From Shewanella sp. Isolate11 (lineage in GTDB: Bacteria; Pseudomonadota; Gammaproteobacteria; Enterobacterales; Shewanellaceae), in assembly GCF_022398315.1 (NCBI RefSeq), contig NZ_JAKEVF010000001.1:101017-165016 (forward strand): 64,000 nucleotides of DNA. Direction: 5' to 3'. Under the pieces are notes generated by a model that saw only the letters and a program-made list of their open reading frames with translations, searched no databases and had not been told where the DNA came from. How positions within the stretch are numbered: position 1 is the first letter of the stretch; every line of letters begins with the position of its first letter. A program made the translations under genes and the position numbers. Shown here in pieces: positions 58,803-64,000 of the stretch.

Positions 58803-59408
58803 ATGGCGACCAAACTGCGCGTTAACCTTTTTAGTGAATCTCTGCTACCAGCCAAGTTAAGACTCTCTTTTGCTAGATTATGCCAGGGAGCCTTGTTATT
58901 GCTGATAGTGATGTTGTCTGCCAACTTAGTGAGTTATGTTTTCGTTAGCGATCTAACACAGCAAAAAGCCCAATTGTCGATTCAAAATAAAGAGCACAAT
59001 CGCATTAAGAACCAACTGGAACAGCAAGTGATCAATCGTAAGGCCTCGTCTGTCTTAGTGGCCGAGGTGGACTTGCTGACCCAACAGCTTGAGCTTAAGC
59101 GGCGTTTATTGGGCGAATTAGGCAATGTACAGAAGATGACTAGCCTAGGTTACTCCTCGTTATTAACTGATTTAGCGACGGTGGCCGATAACAAAATTTG
59201 GCTAAATCGCATCTATGTGGTTGATGGTCGTTTCGAGTTTGAAGGATTCAGTAGCGACCCGCTGAGTGTGCCGCTATGGGTTGATCGCTTACAGCAGGTA
59301 AAAACCTTGAAAGGACAGCATTTTAGTACCTTGACCATGAGTCGTGGTGAAGGTGAGCCTTTGTCATTCGTGCTGCGTAGCAGAAGCGATGAGGAGGCGA
59401 CCCAATGA
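58803..59408 (+). CDS. MSHA pilus assembly protein, PilN-like
   Basis: 201 residues. Short cytoplasmic N-terminus with the PilN-type signature V-N-L-F-S-E-S-L-L-P, a membrane helix (about 28-50), coiled coil (about 50-100) and a periplasmic ferredoxin-like domain. The N-V-N-L-L-P-like motif normally binds PilM. In Shewanella annotations this gene is often called mshI2. It overlaps mshJ by 4 bp. Confidence 0.85.
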   Translation: MATKLRVNLFSESLLPAKLRLSFARLCQGALLLLIVMLSANLVSYVFVSDLTQQKAQLSIQNKEHNRIKNQLEQQVINRKASSVLVAEVDLLTQQLELKRRLLGELGNVQKMTSLGYSSLLTDLATVADNKIWLNRIYVVDGRFEFEGFSSDPLSVPLWVDRLQQVKTLKGQHFSTLTMSRGEGEPLSFVLRSRSDEEATQ

Positions 59409-60055
59409 AGCGTAGATGGAGTTTAGCCGCAGAACGATTCAATCAGTTATCTCCACGGGAAAGAGGCATGGTTTCTATCGCGGTCGTGGCTGTCGTGGGG
59501 TTATTACTATACCTACCGCTGGAAGCTCAACTGGTTGAGCATCAACAGCTGCAACAGCAAGTGAAATCCATTACCGATGAGAACAACACCGCAGTAGCAC
59601 AAATCGCCTTATACAAGCAGACGCTGGCACAAGATCCTGATGAGGAATATCGCTCGCGTCAGGCTCGTTTGAATCAGCAGATGGCAGCGATAGATAAACA
59701 GTTAGCGTTCGAAATGGTTGATATGGTGCCAGCGAAACATATGCCGGCCATGCTGAGTGAGTTATTAGGGCGGATTAAAGGGGTTAAGTTACTGGGGTTT
59801 GACACTATTGCACCAACGCCGCTGTTGAGCGTCGGTGAACAAGACAAACTGAATGTCTACAGCCACGGTATGAAGCTGACATTAGAAGGCGATTATTTTT
59901 CTACCTTAAGCTTTATTCAAGCGGTAGAAAATATGCCCAATAAACTCTATTGGAAACAACTTGATTATGCTGTCACTCAATATCCCAAAGCCAATGTGGT
60001 TTTAGAATTGTACAGCTTAAGTATCAATAAGGATTTTATCAGTGTTGCTAACTAA
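59405..60055 (+). CDS. mshJ: MSHA pilus assembly protein MshJ (PilO-like)
   Basis: 216 residues. A membrane helix (about 22-40), a Gln-rich coiled coil (about 45-105) and a periplasmic domain with the T-L-E-G-D-Y-F-S-T-L-S-F-I-Q-A-V-E motif common to PilO-like proteins. It pairs with the preceding PilN-like protein in the alignment complex. Overlaps mshK by 14 bp. Confidence 0.88.
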   Translation: MKRRWSLAAERFNQLSPRERGMVSIAVVAVVGLLLYLPLEAQLVEHQQLQQQVKSITDENNTAVAQIALYKQTLAQDPDEEYRSRQARLNQQMAAIDKQLAFEMVDMVPAKHMPAMLSELLGRIKGVKLLGFDTIAPTPLLSVGEQDKLNVYSHGMKLTLEGDYFSTLSFIQAVENMPNKLYWKQLDYAVTQYPKANVVLELYSLSINKDFISVAN

Positions 60056-60374
60056 AGTAACAGCGTTTGCGCTGCTGATATTGACGCTAGTGGGTAACTG
60101 CTTGCCTGTGAACGCTCAGCCGCTAAGAGATCCGACTCGTCCTGGAGTCGGTGCAGTGGTGGAGAAAAGCCCACAGCAGCAACAAAAATTAAAATTAAAC
60201 AGTGTATTGCTATCGGGTAGCAGTGCGACAGCAGTTTTCAATAATCAACTGTTCACCGTTGGCGACAAGGTCCAAGGTGTGAAAATAGTGCGCATTAATA
60301 ACAACGGCGTTTGGCTGGCAGATGGCCGCCAATTCACTCTATATCAAGCCGTGACTGAGACTAAGGGACAATAA
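60042..60374 (+). CDS. mshK: MSHA biogenesis protein MshK (PilP-like)
   Basis: 110 residues from GTG 60042 with AAGGA upstream, overlapping mshJ. Signal peptide (1-25, cleavage after V-N-A), then the R-D-P-T-R-P motif and a small beta-domain (S-V-L-L-S-G...V-G-D-K-V...I-N-N-N-G-V-W-L) as in PilP/GspC homology regions. Expected to connect the inner-membrane complex with the MshL secretin. Stop overlaps the mshL ATG. Confidence 0.87.
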   Translation: MLLTKVTAFALLILTLVGNCLPVNAQPLRDPTRPGVGAVVEKSPQQQQKLKLNSVLLSGSSATAVFNNQLFTVGDKVQGVKIVRINNNGVWLADGRQFTLYQAVTETKGQ

Positions 60375-62071
60375 TGACATCGATAAAAACAATTACGCCA
60401 CTGATTGCGTTACTGCTTACGGCATGTCAGACGACGGATCGTCCTCAGCCAGTAGAATCGAAGCAGGCTTTATCACATTCTCTACAACAGCAAAGCCCAA
60501 AAACGGTTCCGCCTGCCGCGCAGATGCCAAGTTCAGTGCAGCAGGAGCTATCAAACTCTTCACTATTAAGTGATATGCCAGCTAATCAGCCTACTGAACG
60601 TCGTTTTGATGTGTCGGCAAATGATGTTGATGCAAGGGTATTCTTTCCTAGCTTAGTGCAAGGTACGCCGCTGAGTGTTGCAGTGCATCCCAATGTGACT
60701 GGCACTATTTCACTGTCATTGAAAGGGGTTACCTTGAGTGAAGCGCTTAAGGTGGTCGAAGATATTTATGGATATGAAGTGAGCCGTGATGGGCGTATTT
60801 TACGGGTATTCCCTGCTGGGATGCGCACCGAAACCTTTCCGTTAAATTATCTCTATATGGAGCGTCAGGGGCTATCGCTGACCTCAGTTAACTCTGGCCG
60901 TATTTCAGACAGTAATAACAACAATAACAGTAATAACAATAACAACGGCAACAATAACAACGGCAACAATAACAACGGCAACAGTAACAATAGTGATGCC
61001 AGCGGTAACTCGAGTAACAGTAGCAATGACACCACTAACGGTACCTTTATCCGTTCCAAAACCAAAACCGATTTTTGGGGCGAATTAAAAGACACGCTGG
61101 TATCGATAGTGGGTGATACCGGTGGTGGACGCCAAGTGGTGGTTTCGCCTCAGGCGGGGCTGGTAACGATTCGTGCCTATCCGAGTGAATTACGTCAGGT
61201 GAAGCGCTTTCTGCAGAAAGCCGAGAGCCATCTGCAGCGTCAAGTGATCCTCGAAGCTAAAATTTTAGAGGTGACTCTTTCTGATGGTTATCAGCAGGGA
61301 ATTCAATGGGATAATGTGCTTGGTAGTGCCTTCGGTAATGGTAATACTAAAATTAATTTTGGTACCTCTGCGGGCAGCTATGGCGATCAAATTACAGCCT
61401 CTTTGGGGGGCGTAACCTCTTTAAGCCTTCAAGGCTCAGATTTTGGTGCCATGATCAACTTGCTCGACACTCAAGGCGATGTCGATGTGCTATCTAGCCC
61501 TAGAGTTACCGCCTCGAATAACCAAAAAGCGGTAATTAAGGTGGGTCGTGATGAGTACTTTGTTACCGACGTATCTTCAACGACGGTAGCGGGAACCACG
61601 CCGGTGACCTCACCCGAAGTCGAATTAACGCCCTTCTTCTCTGGTATTGCTTTAGATGTGACGCCTCAAATTGATGAAGAGGGCAATGTGCTGTTACATG
61701 TGCATCCTTCGGTCATCGATATTAAAGAGCAAAATAAATCGATTCAGATTGCAGACAGCACCCTTGAGCTGCCGCTGGCGCAAAGCGAGATCCGTGAGTC
61801 AGATACTGTCATCAAAGCGCGTAATGGCGATGTGGTGGTGATTGGCGGTTTGATGAAGAGCGAGAATGTTCAGCAAGTGTCTAAGGTGCCTTTACTGGGG
61901 GATATTCCCTTCTTAGGTGAAGCCTTTACCAATCGTTCTAATTCATTAAAGAAGACAGAGTTGGTGATCTTACTTAAACCGACGGTTGTCGGTGCTGAAA
62001 CCTGGAAGAGTGAGCTTGAACGTTCGAAGGCCTTATTGGATCGCTGGTACCCAGAAGAAAGCAAGGAGTAA
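60374..62071 (+). CDS. mshL: MSHA secretin MshL
   Basis: 565 residues. Lipoprotein signal with lipobox L-T-A-C (Cys18); an N-domain (about 75-170) with the L-S-L-K-G-V-T-L-S-E-A-L STN-type repeat; a very Asn-rich linker (about 179-215); and the secretin domain (about 240-555) with V-E-L-T-P-F, V-T-P-Q-I-D-E-E-G and V-P-L-L-G-D-I-P-F-L-G-E-A-F motifs. It forms the outer-membrane pore for the pilus. The Asn linker is encoded by short tandem repeats and could vary in length. Confidence 0.94.
   Translation: MTSIKTITPLIALLLTACQTTDRPQPVESKQALSHSLQQQSPKTVPPAAQMPSSVQQELSNSSLLSDMPANQPTERRFDVSANDVDARVFFPSLVQGTPLSVAVHPNVTGTISLSLKGVTLSEALKVVEDIYGYEVSRDGRILRVFPAGMRTETFPLNYLYMERQGLSLTSVNSGRISDSNNNNNSNNNNNGNNNNGNNNNGNSNNSDASGNSSNSSNDTTNGTFIRSKTKTDFWGELKDTLVSIVGDTGGGRQVVVSPQAGLVTIRAYPSELRQVKRFLQKAESHLQRQVILEAKILEVTLSDGYQQGIQWDNVLGSAFGNGNTKINFGTSAGSYGDQITASLGGVTSLSLQGSDFGAMINLLDTQGDVDVLSSPRVTASNNQKAVIKVGRDEYFVTDVSSTTVAGTTPVTSPEVELTPFFSGIALDVTPQIDEEGNVLLHVHPSVIDIKEQNKSIQIADSTLELPLAQSEIRESDTVIKARNGDVVVIGGLMKSENVQQVSKVPLLGDIPFLGEAFTNRSNSLKKTELVILLKPTVVGAETWKSELERSKALLDRWYPEESKE
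60910..61035 (+). repeat. Asn-codon simple repeat in mshL
   Basis: AAC/AAT-rich coding repeat including three tandem 15-bp units CGGCAACAATAACAA (60946-60990, the third with one change), each encoding Gly plus four Asn. All units are multiples of three, so length changes keep the frame. Confidence 0.9.
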
Positions 62072-62077
62072 TCGCGC

Positions 62078-62983
62078 TTGTATCTGCAGCATTTTGGATT
62101 AGCGGAAGCGCCATTTTCCCTGACGCCTAACACCGAATTCTTTTTTGGTTTAGCGCCTCATGTTGAGGCTCTGCAGGTGCTACAAACGGCGTTACAAACT
62201 GGTGAAGGTTTTATTAAGGTCACCGGTGAAGTGGGGACTGGTAAGACGCTTATCTGCAGAAAACTGCTTAACGATATTCCACAGCGTTTTCATTGTGCCT
62301 ACCTGCCCAATCCTTATTTAAAGCCTGATGAATTACGTTGGGCGCTGGCGGCAGAATTGGGTCTTAAATATTCTCCTCAGATTGATCAGCAGCAACTGAC
62401 CAGCTTAATCCAACAGCAATTGGTGGCGTTATCGGCTCATGGTCACTCCATCGTGTTAGTGCTCGACGAGGCGCAGGCCTTGCCTGATGAAAGCTTAGAA
62501 GCATTGCGTCTGTTTACTAATTTAGAGACTGAAAGCCGAAAATTGCTGCAAGTGGTGCTGTTTGCTCAACCCGAATTAGATGAGCGCCTGCAATTGAAAC
62601 AGTTTCGTCAGTTGCGACAGCGTATCACCTTTAGTTATCGATTAAGGCCGTTAACGCGCCAGGAAACCACGGCGTATTTATCTCATCGACTGCAAATTGC
62701 CGGAGGTCAGGGCAAGGCGCTTTTCTCTATTTCCGATAGTCAGCGTATTGCCAAGGCGGCTAGAGGGATCCCTAGATTGATCAATGTTTTAGCTCATAAG
62801 GCTTTGTTAGTTGCTTTTGGAGAGGGACGACAACAGGTGTGTCGCGGCCATATCAATGCGGCGATAGCCGATACCGAAGATGCTACGCCTGTCACCATGA
62901 AGCGCTGGTGGTTGGCAGCATTAACGAGTGTCGCAGTGCTGAGTGCAATGGTATGGCATTGGTTCGTCGGAGCGCTGATATGA
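62078..62983 (+). CDS. mshM: MSHA biogenesis ATPase MshM (ExeA-like)
   Basis: 301 residues from TTG 62078, with AAGGAG about 10 bp upstream. AAA+ ATPase of the ExeA/GspA type: typical start L-Q-H-F-G-L-A-E-A-P-F-S-L-T-P, Walker A G-E-V-G-T-G-K-T at 50-57, Walker B V-L-V-L-D-E-A-Q near 130. A membrane helix lies near the C-terminus (about 277-297). Probably helps the secretin cross peptidoglycan, by analogy with ExeA. Overlaps mshN by 4 bp. Confidence 0.92.
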   Translation: MYLQHFGLAEAPFSLTPNTEFFFGLAPHVEALQVLQTALQTGEGFIKVTGEVGTGKTLICRKLLNDIPQRFHCAYLPNPYLKPDELRWALAAELGLKYSPQIDQQQLTSLIQQQLVALSAHGHSIVLVLDEAQALPDESLEALRLFTNLETESRKLLQVVLFAQPELDERLQLKQFRQLRQRITFSYRLRPLTRQETTAYLSHRLQIAGGQGKALFSISDSQRIAKAARGIPRLINVLAHKALLVAFGEGRQQVCRGHINAAIADTEDATPVTMKRWWLAALTSVAVLSAMVWHWFVGALI

Positions 62984-64000
62984 GTGTCATTAACACTATG
63001 CTCAAAGATCTCGATCGTCGTCAGCAGACGAGTGTGGCCGATGAATTACCTGTTCCAGAGTTGCAATATCAGCAGGTGTCTGCCAGCAAATTGCCTTGGA
63101 TATTATTGATATTTGCCTTAGGCGTGCTGTTGTTAGGTGGCTTTTTTGGTTGGCGAAAATTGACCTTACTGCAACAAGATAATCAACAGATGAGTCAACA
63201 ATTTGCCCAGAGTTTAGCGCAAGATGTGTCGCAAGCCAGTGAGCGAGCTTTGAAATCGACAGCATCAGACGAAAACCAGAGTGCGACCACGACTGAAGCA
63301 ATAGTAGATCCTGCACCACAGCAAGTAGAAATACAAACGCTAGCCACTGCAGCCTCGGCTGAGCATCTTACTGTCGCCACTGAGGATAAAAGTGATGAGA
63401 CAGTTATTTCGCCTAAGCCTTTGATAAAAAAACAGTCTCAGCCACAATCTCAGAAAAAGCATCAAGTTGAGTCCGTTGCACAGCAAGTTAAACAGAGCCA
63501 GCCTGATAGTGAAGTTTCGCATAGCACTGTGAGCGCCCGTTCCAGTTTAACAAGCAAGGCTGATGTTAATAATCAGCAGAACTCCAAGGCGAACACGGGG
63601 GCGATGGCGGTGACTGAGGTGAAGCTGTCCAATGAAGCGTTGGCGCAAAAGCGCTTCGATGCGGGTAAAGCGCTACAAGCTGAAGGTCAAATGCAGCAAG
63701 CACAGCAAAGTTTTACAGCTGCCATTAAGTTGAATCCCGCTCTGCATCAGGCGAGGCAGCATCTTGCAGCCTTGTACTACGGGCAACAGATGTTGAGCCA
63801 AGCCGAGTCGCTATTGAGCCAAGGACTGACACTTTATCCTCAAGAATACGATTATGCTTTACTGCTGGCTCGGGTATACCAGTCGGCGGGGTTAAATGAT
63901 AAAGCGCTGCAAAGCCTCAAATTGATCCCCGACACTCACAGGTTGGCAGTGCAAAAGTGGACCATGGAGAGTTATCTTGCTCAGCAAACTCAGCAGTTTA
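62980..64000 (+). CDS. mshN: MSHA biogenesis TPR protein MshN, 3' end outside window
   Basis: At least 340 residues, open to the window end. Starts with M-S-V-I-N-T-M-L-K-D-L-D-R-R, the family signature. One membrane helix (about 40-58), a long Gln/Ser/Ala-rich low-complexity periplasmic linker (about 60-205), then tetratricopeptide repeats (A-L-A-Q-K-R-F-D-A-G-K-A-L-Q onwards). In the MSHA operon it lies between mshM and the ATPase gene mshE, which should follow just outside. Confidence 0.93.
   Translation, partial: MSVINTMLKDLDRRQQTSVADELPVPELQYQQVSASKLPWILLIFALGVLLLGGFFGWRKLTLLQQDNQQMSQQFAQSLAQDVSQASERALKSTASDENQSATTTEAIVDPAPQQVEIQTLATAASAEHLTVATEDKSDETVISPKPLIKKQSQPQSQKKHQVESVAQQVKQSQPDSEVSHSTVSARSSLTSKADVNNQQNSKANTGAMAVTEVKLSNEALAQKRFDAGKALQAEGQMQQAQQSFTAAIKLNPALHQARQHLAALYYGQQMLSQAESLLSQGLTLYPQEYDYALLLARVYQSAGLNDKALQSLKLIPDTHRLAVQKWTMESYLAQQTQQF

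Noticed and set aside
60865..61095. Leucine-rich frame on the minus strand inside mshL
   Set aside because: It is the antisense reading of the Asn-codon repeat (AAC/AAT read backwards gives GTT/ATT or, in this frame, CTG/TTG-like codons), not a gene.

Overview
The window is chromosomal DNA from a gammaproteobacterium, almost certainly a marine Shewanella. Three things point there: an adhesin of the BpfA type next to hemY, a Wolinella-type three-gene fumarate reductase beside dusB-fis-prmA, and a mannose-sensitive haemagglutinin (MSHA) pilus operon preceded by csrD and a short malic enzyme. This assignment rests on gene content and order, not on a database search. Most of the window is ordinary core genome; I see no prophage, CRISPR array, complete insertion sequence or rRNA operon.

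Layout. 1-2996 (-): 5' part of a giant repeat adhesin with an N-terminal retention module. 3304-7327 (-): haem operon hemC-hemD-hemX-hemY, divergent from cyaA, with a CRP-like site between them. 9986-15330: cyaY, then lptM (a 57-residue lipoprotein), lysA, dapF, a DUF484 gene, xerC and a yigB-like phosphatase. 15526-17850 (-): prmA, dusB, fis. 18198-21767 (+): frdC-frdA-frdB, preceded by two CRP-like sites 32 bp apart. 21898-32893: oxidoreductase/LysR pair, rho-trxA diverging from rhlB-gppA, a periplasmic thioredoxin-like protein, an NTP pyrophosphohydrolase, fre, ubiD and a small exported protein. 33092-34500: yjjG, tRNA-Ser(UGA) and tandem copies of the tRNA 3' end plus its terminator. 34946-40443 (+): a hypothetical membrane protein and the cytochrome bo3 quinol oxidase operon cyoABCDE. 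40739-44575 (-): an AraC-type regulator, two small DUF genes and hslVU with a sigma-32-like promoter. 45090-46796 (+): an orphan curlin-repeat protein between ftsN and hslV. 46993-51668 (-): ftsN, argS, priA. 51844-57670 (+): a FimV-core protein, rpmE with a structured leader, a nuclease, a malic enzyme and csrD. 57930-64000 (+): first seven genes of the MSHA operon, the last one cut by the window end.

How they connect. Surface attachment recurs through the window: BpfA-type adhesin, orphan curlin-like protein, MSHA pilus machinery and the degenerate GGDEF/EAL protein CsrD. The second theme is respiratory flexibility: fumarate reductase for anaerobic growth, bo3 oxidase for oxygen, haem and quinone genes to supply both, and cAMP synthesis (cyaA), whose product probably acts through CRP on both cyaA and frd.

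The most unusual non-coding structures are three copies of a miniature inverted-repeat element (155, 203 and 230 bp), with 18-bp terminal inverted repeats and 4-bp target duplications, and the tRNA-Ser 3'-end tandem array. The most unusual coding locus is the orphan curlin-like gene, which carries a 180-residue internal duplication.
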